From contig JABBOT010000005.1 of NCBI GenBank assembly GCA_016165875.1, forward strand, positions 17,901,131 through 17,965,130: a stretch of 64,000 nucleotides of DNA. Direction: 5' to 3'. The notes below the pieces were generated by a model. That model ran no database searches, was not told where the DNA came from, and worked only from the letters and a program-made list of their open reading frames with translations. The position numbers and the translations under genes were made by a program. Below, piece after piece: positions 13,501 to 26,600 of the stretch. Position 1 is the stretch's first letter. Every line of letters starts with the position of its first letter. Origin of the DNA: Acanthopleura granulata (lineage: Eukaryota > Mollusca > Polyplacophora > Chitonida > Chitonidae).

Positions 13501-16500
13501 AACTAAGAAGTACTGTCTTCTAGAGGTGGTTTTGAAGGTCTGATGATGTCCAGCTTGAACTAGCAATATTTTGACACCATTATCGTCGTTATTTTAGTAC
13601 GCATGTTTTCATCCAAAACACTGGTAAAATTTTGGTCAGTTGTTTTTGTTGTTAGTTGATCTTGCTTAAAAGCAATTGCCTTGAACATTAACAAAGGATT
13701 GCACTAATGAGCAAGACAGATGTAATAGATCTTTAAGTTTCAAGTAGCTTTAGTGCTATTAGACCAGATTTAACTGCATAGCATCCATCTTGTCACTATG
13801 CAGTAATTACTGCTATCTTGCCAACCAGGTCATTAATTCTGCCAAGTGGGCATTTGCTGACGCCCCTGGCTGGACACTGTGTGGTGGGAATGTTAGGAAT
13901 TGATTGATTGACAGATTGTCAGATACAGTAAATGACCTAAAATTTTGACCATGACGAACTTATTTGTTTTGCCTGATTTTGTTCAGAGAAAGGTGCTTTG
14001 AGGTTTGTTTGGAAGGCAGTTAGGATATCCAGCTGGAAAATTGTACTGCACCAAAGTAATATTTGATGAAATTTGTTTGCGTGTAAAAAAGCACTTTTTT
14101 TGGCGAAATTTTTTGTCATTCTCCATACAAATAGCTCTTACCCCTGCTATTTCATACTTCAGGAGAGAGAAAAGTGTTAATCATGGAGCAGTATTTGTGC
14201 ATTACCAAATGGTTTCCTCATTGGAAATGGAATTGTGCTGGCAAAATGATGGATTCATTTCATACTTAGCACACCAAGGATTTATGCACTTCTCTGCAGA
14301 CAAAACACCTGTTTGTAGCTCCTTCATGTACCATGCTTACCAGTTGCTGTTTAATTCCGATTCACCCACAACCACTTGACCAGCTTATGAAATGATACAC
14401 ATACAAGTACAGCAGCCGAGAAGATTGGATGGTGGGGAGGTCGGGGCATTCTGCAAAACCTAAAACTGTGCTTAGGTTTTAGTACTGGAAGTTGAAATTT
14501 TGACACAATTTGTGTTAAGGTAATATTAATGTGGTGGTCAAGATTTGAATTTTTATAGCCCCAAACTAAGCCCTAAAATCATAAATTACCTTTTGCTTTG
14601 GGAAGTTTTAGATGGCTTTGTGGAATCGACCCCTGAGCAATTTGGATGATTACAGTACCAACAGTGTGTATTAAAGTAGAGCCCTGTAACCATACCATTG
14701 GTCTGCCTTAGATCTCCTCTGAAGTTTATGGTTGGAGTTTTACGATTTCCTGCAGCTGTGTAAAATTGTGGGGTATTGGATTTAGATTTTTTTATGTAAG
14801 GACTGTAATTAAAGGCTTCAGATTCTGCTATTGATTTATGATGGTCTGGAGCAAATTGCCGGACATCCTGGAGTACTGGTGTCAGCGCGGACAGCATCAC
14901 CAGTTGACATTGCTTCTGTTATCAGTGGATGCCAAAGTTCGATCACACCAAAACTCGCATTTCTACAGCTTTGGGTTTCTCCAGGGAAAAAGAGGAAGGC
15001 TTTGCATGTGATGTTTGTCTTCCTATCTTGAACTCCTCTGTGATAATGTCCTCCACATTCCTGCCCCCTGGCAGAATATTGTCAGCATGTAACGACCACT
15101 GAATGAACATTATATTATTAAGGTCATTGGAGTACAACTCGTCATATTACCTGTACAATTGTTGCGATTAAGGATAACATCCTTGAATTATCTCTTAGAA
15201 TTGGTAGTGCCTGGGATTACTCTTGTTTTACACTGCTATTGGAAAGCATATGTCTGTGGGCCATTGCAAGACTTTATTTCCCTGCCTTTTAATGTTTTGA
15301 TGTGCTTTTATGAATTATATGTACCTGTGATGTGTCTGTTTATTGATGTGGCTTGTGGACTCTTTATGCTCTTTTTTTGGAGATGTTTGTGGAGTTCCTC
15401 TGTCTGTCTTACTAAATATGCCCGCATGTCAGTTGGTGTAAGTTGTTAAATGTATTGTCGTGTTTTGGTGGGTGGAGTACTTGGCTGTTGGTTTCAGTTG
15501 GTCATCTCTTTGGGTAATGTTTGGATCACTTATTTCATCATTGGGTGCGAGCATATTCTAACGGCATTATTCTGTGAAGACTGATAGAATTGTACTCTAT
15601 GTGAATTAACCATCTAAAGTACTTTTGTCTTCAAAATCAAATTAAAAAGGTACATGAATTGCACTAAAAGTTACTCTTTAATCCCTGAAATGCAAAAAAG
15701 ATTGAAAAATTAAAAATAGGTTGAGCATAGAAAAAGTGCTAAGGGTGGCATGAGACAACTATCAAATGAATTAGGTAAATTCATGTCATGAAGATTGCTT
15801 TATATTAAGATTACATTTTTGTATTCCTTGTATGAAATGTTTTTTATCTGATTGTCTTTTGGGACTTGGGTTCATTGAACTGTTACAAATATTTGAATAC
15901 TGATAGCATGTGCGAAGGAACCCCCAGTAAGGCGTGAAAGTAGAATGTTTGGGTGTTTGTGCTGGGCTGCCTGTATAAAGCCCCCAGAGATCTGCTAGTG
16001 TCGGGTCAATCAGAGTTCCCTGTACTCAAAGGTAAAACAGAGGCTAGAGTGATTCTCGGGAATGTGTTAGCCCAAATACCAACAAGTCGCTCCTGTAAAC
16101 AAAACTGTGGTATCTAACTGCCAGGGCCCTATTTCAAATGTCATCAACTTGGCATAGGCCTAGCCCTATCTGTATCGGTCTCTAGTCCAGTGTTACAGCT
16201 TGTTCACCACTGGGCACTGTTAGAGAGTTAAGCAGGTTCCCCAGTACCCGACTAAGCACTCTGTATATATATCAGTGGAATCGGTAGACAGCCCCAGGGG
16301 GTGGCAGATTAGGGGCATAGCAACTCTGTCTGGGCGAGTACCGTTGAACTTTTCTATTAAAACTCAGGCTCTCCCTTGGTGTTCGGGAAAAGGTGTGTAT
16401 GTGTGAAAACTGAACGTACATGTACACTGTGATCTGTATGTTAATTTTGAATAACTACATACTATATGTTAATTTTGAATAACTACATAACTACGATCTT

Positions 16501-18854
16501 AATATTTCGATATTGAGAAGACTTTTACAAAAAATCCATTACATGCAGAAAAAAAATTTGTATTAAAATGGTTGAAAATGAACAGTACCAAATTTATTCA
16601 AAACCTTCGATCTGTTGAGGATCTTTAAAGTTTGTGTTTCAAAATGTAATTGAGATCCAAATCACTTTTTGTTCCTAGAATGTTATTTATTGATCAGCTG
16701 CTGGCAGGCATTTGGCTGTACACTCTTAAATCCTGTTTGTTCCAATGTTCATGAGATGACGTGTGACTGATTTTTATAATTTATTCACTTCCTCACCAAT
16801 ATAAGAAATTGGTGTGATCAAAACATAAATTCCTAAGTCAGGCTGCAGATTATGCATAGGGAGCATTGCGTTTAACTCAGTCTGCAGTACCAAGATATGT
16901 TGAAGGGAAACTGTTTGAGTGGTGCATCCCTACACCAAGCTGACACAGATACCTGTTGAATCAGACTGGGAGCCAGAACAATGGCTGCTCCATTTCTTAA
17001 GTAATCTTGGTTTTTCTCCTAAGGGGTCAGGATTGAGTCTTGCCATCTGTGCCTCCACATTGTTTCTGGGTCACCTGAACTTGCATCTGTCCCTGACGCT
17101 GGCAAAGGGATGAGATTCTGGGGCAAGGAAAACACAACACAGAAGCTCAGTTGTTGCCAACTTTTTTTTCTGCCACAATATTTATCTGCCCCAAATTCTG
17201 ATGTATCCTCTTTGTGTGTCCAACACATGCCTGTTGATCACAGTGTTCCCAGGTAATACATGTACATGTAAGGCATCCTATTGTCAGTTCACATCTCACA
17301 GACAAACTAAACTTCACTGGACTGGACCATGTGTTGAATTAAACCTACTTTAATTAGTCATGTGCAAGGCAAATAAACGTTTGTTTTTTTTTCTTATAGG
17401 AAACATGTGTGTAGCAATCAGGTTAAGGGTTCTCAGGAAGACTAACCTGCAGCTCACATGGCAGTGCACATTTGCCAGGCTGCCTGTATTCCAAGTAGTT
17501 CCACTGTATGTGGCTTTCCTTTAATGAGATTGTGGATTTATCGCAGAGGTGGAAGGTCTTAAATGCTGTTGTAACGTCTGAAAAATTGTATATTTTCAAG
17601 GAGGTGGGGGGGGGGAGTGAATCCCATTTGAATGTTACCTGTTAAAGTCCTGCTAAATATGTACATTTTAAATAAAATAACCTTTGGTAAAATAGACAAG
17701 ATAACAAATCTAGAACAGTTAGCCACTTCATTTACTGAATATGGTTTAGGAGAGGATGTTAATGGAATAGGTCCAGTAGAGTGTTTCTATTACCGTATGA
17801 ACACTAGAAACTGCCATAAACATGGTAAAAGCATATGATTTCTCTGTTCATAAATAGAAGATCTAGGCCCTCATATTTCAGCGAGCACAAGTCATAGCGC
17901 CAGCAGTTTATTTTCAGCCGCATCATTGTCTGGGGTTAATAGTGTTTGGGTGAGGGTTCCATTAGTAGAGACCTTGTTTATACAAGGTGGATTTGGTATG
18001 TCTATTGCACAAGCCATATTCTGGGGCAGTGATGCTATCTTTGGCCATGGCCCTTGTACTATTCTGTACAATATTGTGATGGACTCACTATTAAAGCAAA
18101 GAAACAAAACCTTGGAAAGCTAAAGGCAAATAGCTTTTCAGTGTTTTGGTATGGAGAAGAGTTTGAACTGGCAGTTACATAATTACATGTGCATTGCCAT
18201 AAAACATGTTAAGATACAACTTTAAATTTTTTTATTTTCTTTTCTTATTAAGGAGGCGGTAAAAAGGTCTAGAAATCAGGTCCGAAAGTCTGTTAAATTT
18301 TCTGGCAAATTGCAGCTGGATTCTGTCATCATTTAGCTTAATTGCTTTACTTAAATAAGATTGATAACCCAGTAGACCACCATAATGTGTGGTGGGACAT
18401 TTTCTTCTGGATTTGCTTAATTTTAATTCTGCATTAAAGGATGGGACATTTTTACAAGTGACATGATCTTAAACAAATACAGCTTAAAAAAGCAGTCAAG
18501 GAATGAAATTAAAGTAGAAAAAGTGCCACGGAATAATTGGTATGACATTGCTTTTCCAGCTCAGGTTGTGTAAATCTCTGCTGTGTTTATGAGACAATAC
18601 TTTGGTTGAAGTGATTCACCTGCTCTTATTGCCGTTCATGTGGACTTGAGTAATCAGTGAGCAGTTGATGGCATTATGAATCCTCCTTGCATTTGTTGAG
18701 GACAATTTGTCTTCTACTAATTTGGCAAGCAAGTTTGCACGTCATAGGTGGGATGGTTTGTAAGCAACGACATATAGCCAAATAGCAGTAGTTCGCCCCA
18801 GTACACTCAGGTCTCCTCTACCCATGAAGCTGACAGCCATCTTATATGTGAAGA
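10547..18854. other. Gene-free stretch
   Basis: AT-rich, with a short direct duplication at 16437-16491 and G-rich run near 17607. A TTTGTGGAATCGACCCC stretch near 14618-14634 is related to the start of a similar sequence near 32136. No splice-compatible conserved exon recognised on either strand. Confidence 0.4.
16437..16491. repeat. 28-bp direct tandem duplication
   Basis: Two adjacent copies of a unit beginning TATGTTAATTTTGAATAACT, offset 28 bp, the second starting at 16465. A small local duplication with no other visible function. Confidence 0.85.
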
Positions 18855-18952
18855 ATTTTATTTTGTTTATTTAATTATTTGATTGGTGTTTAACGGCGTA
18901 CTCAATATTTCACTTATACGGCGACGGCCAGCATTATAGTGGAAGGAAATCT
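18855..18952 (-). mobile_element. SINE 3' fragment (same family as 23352-23621)
   Basis: Minus strand shows CCACTATAATGCTGGCCGTC, GTATAAGTGAAATATTGAGT and ACGCCGTTAAACACCAATCA, followed by an A/T-rich AAATAA-type tail. No convincing target-site duplication was found. Older and more diverged than the 10.4-kb and 35.1-kb copies. Confidence 0.8.
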
Positions 18953-21900
18953 TAAGAGTGAAATGAAATAAACAAATACAGCTGAAGTCAATCAAGCACA
19001 AAGGTTTTAAACCCACACACAAAAGTGTACCAGGGCATGCTTGTAAGTTGTAGGCTGGATACTTGGTAGTTCTTTACTGCACAAATATATATTGTGTGAA
19101 AGACATGGGTTGAACATGCTTTTTAGTGAGCATGTTAAGAATGAAGAAATGTGTTGACAGCTTGGATGGTGTGGAGTTTCCTGCTTTCTGGCAGGTATTG
19201 CTCCAATGTCTTTGCCTGACATGCCAAAGCCAAGCTTTTTTCCCCAATGCTCCATTAGTTTTTGTTGAGATCCTTATCTTCTCCCTTGCCAGCAGTGGTT
19301 AACTCCTTGACATAGCTGTTTGTCTGCAGGGCAAGGTGTTGACACAGGTAAGTCAATCTGTTAATACTCACCTGATAGTGGTCGTTAGCCTGTGTGAGGT
19401 ATAGTTGTACATATATACCAGATCCAAAGTTCTGTCTGTCACCAGGCCAAATCCTGACCTACATGTATACTCTTTTCTGTTTGACTGCTGGCTTTGAACT
19501 GTTATGTTTACTGAGTGAAAAGTCAGTCAGCCGTGAGCATTCATGTGCACTCTTCACAGTTTAACTTCATTGAACAATGACTGTGGCTTGGACATGCCAA
19601 TTCTAGACTGTCACATACATGCTTAACAATTTGACTCCACCGAGACTGACCAGATGACCAGTGGTGAGGAAAAGGGGTCAGACCTAGAGATGATAACATA
19701 GCAAGGTTATATGGATAACAACTTCCGTGTGTTTTGAAGGGACGTTTCGGTGTAGATACCAATACAGTTTTCAAGCATCTCAGTACCTTGAGATGAGAGA
19801 TTATGGAAGTTAGTTTTATCTAACACTGTATACTTTTTTCACAGACAAATGTTGATGAATTAGACATTTCACTTCTAGCTGTGAAAGATTGTCAGGTATT
19901 CACAAGGTCTTGATGCGGAATAATGACACCTGTCAACATTTTCTCTTAACCCAAATAACCAGGAAGATAAGAGGATACATATATATCACCATCTCATGTA
20001 CTACATGTGTATACATATGTACATGGGCAAGTGTCATGTGCATGTATGTAGGAAATTGCGGAAAATAGATTGTAAATTCAAAATGTCAACCTCTTTTCAA
20101 AGCATAAATGTAATAGTTTTGCCTTTAAGACTAAAGTAACAGACTGTTATGTTAGGGCCGGGTTTTGCCTATTTTCAATGGTTCCATGAAAAAAATATAT
20201 GATGCCTGTAGGGCATTGTTGGATATTCATTGAATTGTAATATTTCAGATTTCGGTTACTTACCTTTGCAACATTTTATAGCAGGGATGTTTTTTTTATT
20301 GGATTTATTTTTTTTTAATCAGTGGTTTACTATAGCTTTTGTGATGTGTTAAAAGCATTAACATAATCGAACTAACATCAGGGGGAATAGATAAAGGTGA
20401 CCCAATCCTTAAAGACCTATGGCTCTAAGGAATACAATGTAGATCAGTCTATATGTATCATATAGTCTACCTGCAAAGAAGAAAAAAAAACACATTTTCA
20501 AGCATGTACATTTGGAATCGCAAGACATTTGCTGTGAATCACTTGTTTCAATTTATATGCACAAATAGGCCTATGTTTCTTGGGTCACAACTCACGGCTT
20601 CCTCCTTCGCTTAACTGCCTCATGGTTTTCACATAATAGATGCATGTATTTACCCTTGTGTATATATATAGAATGAGTGGCAGTTCATCACAGGGTGCAT
20701 ATATTATTATGAAAAAAGAGACGATTTAAATCACTCTTCAAAGATCATGTTGATTTATCTGCAGAAAAAACTAATTAAATCCGATAACATAGTTGCAGGG
20801 TGCATGCAATGTTGAAATTAAATTTGTATGATGAGATTGGTTAAAGGTGATGGTAAAAAATAAATACAAGTAAATAAAAAGTTGTGCATGTAGTTCTGAA
20901 CGAGTTTAAACTTTAATCGTGGAATAAAGATAAAAAGACATTTTAAAGAATTAATCGTGGCTTTGCTTGTAGACTTCAGGTAAAGCTTGTGAAGCAGTTA
21001 TTTTGAGTCTAGAGTTGTCCAACCAGCAAGTAATTTGCATTTAAATTAAATTCTGATAGATTACCTGGGCCATGCTCTTGTAGTTTTTACCTGCTTACCT
21101 TGTGAGAAAAACACTCTCCAGCTTTTGTACAGGTAAGTGAAGTGCCTCATTATCACATCTGTCTCTCCACATACAACTCTGGCTTTTTGGTGAAATTCTA
21201 CACCAAGGTGTTTAGTACAGGTAACAACCTGAGACAGTATGCGATAATGTGTCCTGGTAACATCTTTGTGACAGGCTTCAAGTTAACACTGTCCCAATGC
21301 TTGGATCCCAGAGGTAGTGATTACAGTCTAGAAGTAAGTGAACTGTGTGACGTGTTTTGTTGGACTTTAATCAGCTGTAAATGACTTAAAATTTTGCTTA
21401 AAAGGTGCTTTTTTAAGAGACAGATGTCACAGAATATTACTTTTGATGCTGAAAATTACATTTTTAGTAATGCTAGTAGTCCATATATATCATCATACCT
21501 GTGAAACAAACTCTAAAACATCAGAGGTCAACGGAATCTGGCAAAGTACATAAACCTGTCGTGCCCAATATTTGAGGTACCTCATTCACTGTGTTCAGTA
21601 GGCTACAGATACGACACGGATTGAGTTACCAACAGTGTATATGTGCCTTAGTAATTGTTAGTTACTAAATCTTTTGTGTTTCCACATGATGGCTTCCCAT
21701 ACAAACATAATGGAAGACATTTTTGTCTTAAAAGTTAGCTAACAGATAATTCAGCTTGAAACATTGTAGAAATTATAAGCTCTATAGCAGGTATTTATTT
21801 GACCGATGTTTTATATCTAACTAATTTTTTGTTGTCCGGGTCAGGAGTGAAGGAAACAGGAGTACACCAGCAGATACTGTAAACCACCTAAACTTTCGCC

Positions 21901-23342
21901 CCCTCCCCCCCCCAAAGGAAAGGATTTTTAAAGGCAAATAAATGTTGTAAAATATTACTTTTGGAGCTGGAACTTACAGTTTTTGCAAAGGATATCACTG
22001 TACCGTCAAAACAAACTTCAAATCACCTTTCTACAATGAATAGAACTTTCACAATCTAGAAAAATAAACATCTTTGTCATGGATGAAATTTTAGGTCATT
22101 TAGGGTAACTATAACCACGTCCTGAACTTAAATGTAACTGGTGAGTAACATATTTGACCAAGTCAGTAACACCTACATTTGAGCCATTGTTTTACGCGAA
22201 AGTAGTGCAAGTATATAACATTGGCTCATATGCATGAACTTACATCATTATATGTTGGTTGCTATATATACATACAGTCATGCAAAGTTGGCCTCATCAG
22301 GCCAGTCACTATTACTGTCTCATTATGACATACCATGTAATATATGGGGTAATGTCAGGAGGGCTGGGTTTAAGTGGTTGCATGGGACCTTGGCTAATGT
22401 CGCTGATTGAGCCAGGAATTTCAGCGTGGTTATGTACATGTGGCAGACAGGAAAATTATGTGAGAAAAATGTACCGTGTTATTAAGACCGGTAGTGCACT
22501 GTCATTAATCTTCTAGTATTCTTCTACCAATGATTTTATGAGGGTACACAGTGACACATACTGCAAGACTAGAAGGGTATTCTGGCAAACCTGTCATTAC
22601 TGTCTAAAGCAAAAAGAAACCAAGGGTCATGAAGGTGACTTCTATAGGGAGGCTCTCCATGTTTGTGGGGCCTTAAGTGACAGTAAGGGGCAGTAAGGTG
22701 CTGATGGGGCGGTCAAAGGTTCATAGAAGATCACTATAATGGCTTCCACAAATATGGTTTGGGTATATATGTGTGTCACATGTGGGAAAATTCATCAGTG
22801 TAACTTGCCTGTTAAAGTCAGTGCTTTACCCCCTGCAGTTGTGTTTCCTCCACCCACAAAACTAACAAAAACCTCTTGAGTGCAGTGTTATATTGCTACT
22901 CCAGTTCCAGTTAGAGAAACTTTATAATCATTGAAAGGAACTCTTTAATAAAGAACAGAGCTACCATCTTGGCCATGTTGGTTCAGAAGGATTTATAATG
23001 TATGGTGATTGAATATTGTAAATAGTACTTATAACCCATAGAAGTGAAAAGTGCTCAGAAAACAAAATCTCAGAAGTTTCTGTAAGATTTAATTAACGTG
23101 ACCCGATAATGTTCCTTATGTGACGTTGAATCATGAAAATATGACATTGAGTATCGGAAGACAGTTATGCTGGAATGATGTTGGACCATTGAATAATACT
23201 ACATCATTCAGGTTTGAGTTACGACGGGTGACACCATTTGTTCTTGCATAAAGAAGTTTTCATTATACCATTAAAATTTTTGTGCAGTGTAGAAAAAAAA
23301 GTCATGTGTGTAGCCCCTTAAACAACAATCAAATAAGTGGAG
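18953..23342. other. Gene-free stretch
   Basis: AT-rich, with small poly-A, poly-T and poly-C runs (for example 21900-21915). No conserved exon, RNA gene or clear mobile element recognised. Confidence 0.4.
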
Positions 23343-23351
23343 TAATATATA

Positions 23352-23621
23352 GTGATTTATTTATTTATTTATTTGATTTTTTTGATAGTTAAGAAAATTT
23401 CACTTATACGACGGCGATCAGCATTATGGTGGGAGGAAACCGAGCACATCCCGGGGGAAACCCACGACCATCCGCAGGTTGCTGGCAGGTCTTCCCACGT
23501 ATGGCCGGAGAGGAAGCCAGCATGAGCTGGTCTTGAACTCACAGCGACCGCATAGGTGGGAAGCTTCAGGTCATTGTGCTGCGATAACGCGCTAACTGAC
23601 TGAGCCACGGAGGCTCCCGAT
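23352..23621 (-). mobile_element. Near full-length tRNA-derived SINE with 9-bp TSD
   Basis: Flanked by TAATATATA at 23343-23351 and 23622-23630. On the minus strand the head reads GCCTCCGTGGCTCAGTCAGT then TAGCGCG, with an A-box-like TGGCTCAGTCAG, and a B-box-like GAGTTCAAGACC about 60 bases on. The body contains CTCATGCTGGCTTCCTCTCC and CCACCATAATGCTGATCGCC. The 3' end is a diverged form of the family tail with (AAAT)n. This is the most complete copy here and the reference for the truncated ones. I associate this SINE with bivalve and related genomes; the family name is not asserted. Confidence 0.9.
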
Positions 23622-23630
23622 TAATATATA

Positions 23631-26600
23631 AGCTTGAATGTGGTTAGAGCAGCCAGTTCTAGAGGTCATTCTGCGGCAGAATTATAAGGCTCTAACTTCA
23701 GAACTGGCAGCTCTCATAATATTTGTGATCAAACATTAGAATTTGTAGTCTGACACAAAGAGCAGGTATAAACTATGATATACTGCAAAATACAGAGGAT
23801 ATGGATGAGTGCTTATCCATGTATTGTTAAACCTAACATTCGTAGAATACAAGGCAGTGAGCTAACACTACATTGCGCTGTGTTATTACCTTGAGACACC
23901 CTTGTGAACCAACAAACTATTATGCAACAGGCACAACGGGGACCACTGGAAGTAAGCCAGTGTCGGGCTAATGGCTTGCCAGTGTGTTTGTATGATGTTT
24001 CAGTAGAGGGTTAGGTCCTCCTTTGTACTGTTCATATATGTGCATGTATATGACATAAATTAACAGTTGAAAAAGTACACCACAACTGTAGCCATAAAGT
24101 TTGTGTCCAGTTCTGATTTAGCTTTATGTATCTAACGTGTGGAAATGATTCGGCCCATTAATCTGTATTGCCAATGCGTCACAGTTGCGTACTGAGTCCG
24201 CACCTATATTACCTTTGTTATTGTATCATATGAAAAAGAAAATATGGTAGCAGAGCACTTGAGTTCACCATATTTAAAGTAATCCTCTGCCATATAAAAT
24301 TTTAGGATCTTAAGTATGATATGGTCAGCAGCAAAGTCAGAAGGTAATTGTGTGAAGGAGGTTTTTGCACAACCAGGACAAAAGCATCAGATACTGATGT
24401 CAGTGTTTCACCTTGATCTTAAGAAGAGTGTCTAAATTATCATGTGAATGTTTACAGGGTTATGTCCCTTACTTGGGATTGCCTTGATATGGCTGAGATA
24501 TTGCTAACATGGCATTAAGCCATAATCATAAGCCTTACTTAGGAAATATGACATTTGTGAACAGATTTTGGGTTACTACGTTAGTCTTCTTGTTTCAACA
24601 GCCTTTTTTTTTTCAGAATATTTGCTATTTGTTATTTGGAAGAATAAAGTTTAATATGGGGACATAGTTACTGTATGGAGGATGTGGTCTTATCAGTCTG
24701 AGGATAATTTCACAGGTTTTCTCAGCTCGAATTTACAATTTTTTTTACTTTAGCTACTTGTGTGCATTTTATATTAGGTACTAGTGTCTATGTTATCATA
24801 ATGCAATCTTTGCAGGTGCACTTGGTACTTTATAATAGTGAACCATTTCATGTCGAGACACATTATACCTATGCAAGTCTTGTGAGTTGGTTCAAAAGGC
24901 CATAATAATAGACTGACATGTTGATTTATGTTCTGATTTGTTCAGTGTTGCACAGACCGTGCAGTCAGGCACCACAAACTCATTTGCAGCTTATTGAAAG
25001 TACTGTATGACACTGTGAAGTATGTTGCAAGATACTATTAGGCCACATTGTGAACAAACATGCAAGCCATTTGATAAGTGCAGGTGGCGACCACCATCTA
25101 AGGGAGGTAACTGTGACAAAAGAACGTTTGACACTGAGCCAGACTGAGTGACTCTTATGAGCATATGTTGTGAGCACGTAGGTGTCAACCAGTACGTATG
25201 TAGCCATGATAGAAGATACAGAGAGTTACCCTAATTCTTCTAATTATTAGATATTAGTAAAACTGAAAGGAAAATATCACGTTTCTCTCTCGGTTTATTA
25301 AAAAAGTGAAGATATGGATATGTTGGTCATTAAATGGACTAACCAAGGGAGAAAAAAGAAACTTTGTATTCCTGTTGCACTTACATGTACATAAGCTAGG
25401 AAGAGCAGACAAGGTGTCCCAAAACTGAGAAAAAATAGGGTACTGTTGTTTTTAGTGCGAGCAAGCGTGTTAAAAAGAATATAGATGAGATTAATTATAT
25501 ACGTAAAGTTATGATGTACTCAGCAATTCAGTATGTCTCACAGAAACTTCAGAAACTTCATCTGCTAGTCAGCTGGCTTCAATTTTCACTTCAACTTGAA
25601 CATTGTCTCATCAACAAAAAAGATTCATCAACAAAAAAATTCATTTTGTGCTGGCGTCAAAATTTTAAATTGTTCCCCTTGAAGTTTATAAAAAATGCAG
25701 TGTACAAAAGTAACTCCATGTATTGCCGAGGTGTATAAATGAAGATACTAAATGTCAAAATATTGGGTTTTGTGCGTGTGTAACAAATTCTGATAATATG
25801 AATAAAAGGGTTATGAAAAAATGTAAACAAAGTAAGAAAAAACCCTCAAAAACATACAACTATTGTGTTGATGTGTAAAATATCGGGGAACAATAGGCGA
25901 TAGAGATTTAAAAAACATTGTCAAAATGTAAAATATTATCTGTTACAAATGTTATCAAGTGTGAGAAAAGGAGATAAATATAATGTGTCGAAGAGTATAT
26001 ATCACTTGTCGCAAAATGTGATAAACTCAGATTATGTCATGTGATCTCTGTCCATGCAGTCATGTCACAATGGTGTCTCCTGTAATAGCAGTCCAGTGCC
26101 CGGTTTCATGAGATCTACTTAGTGCTAAACAACCCTATAGTTAAGTACACTACCTAGCTCTACACTATACGTTGTCATGGCAGTTAGGGGAATACTTAGG
26201 TAAGTGCATTTCATGAAACTAGACTGAGTCCTAATTACAGTGCTGCCTCAGTGAAATGCCATGTTGTTGCTAAAGTGTATAAAGTCTTGTAATCCAACTT
26301 CAGAGTGGATCCATGATTGCATGTCAATATGCCCCCAGTACAAGGAAAAGAAATGAACGAATTGGTAGGAGAAAGATTAATCTTAACTGTTTTTAAGTGT
26401 AGCATTGTACACTGTTCATCAGAACATACCATTTCTAACAGATAGGCCACTATATACAGATTTAATTTATTACTTAAACTGTAGGTGCTGAATTTTCAAA
26501 ATGTTTCATATGGGTATATTTTTCTTTCTGAGGATTTGTGCTTATGAGTCTGACATTAATTAAAGAACACTTTGTCAGTGACACTTTCAACAGTTTGTAA

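Noticed and set aside
14570..14640. Sequence related to 32130-32160 (GTCGATTCCACRAAGC), possible MITE ends.
   Set aside because: Similarity is confined to about 20 bases and no matching second end was found.
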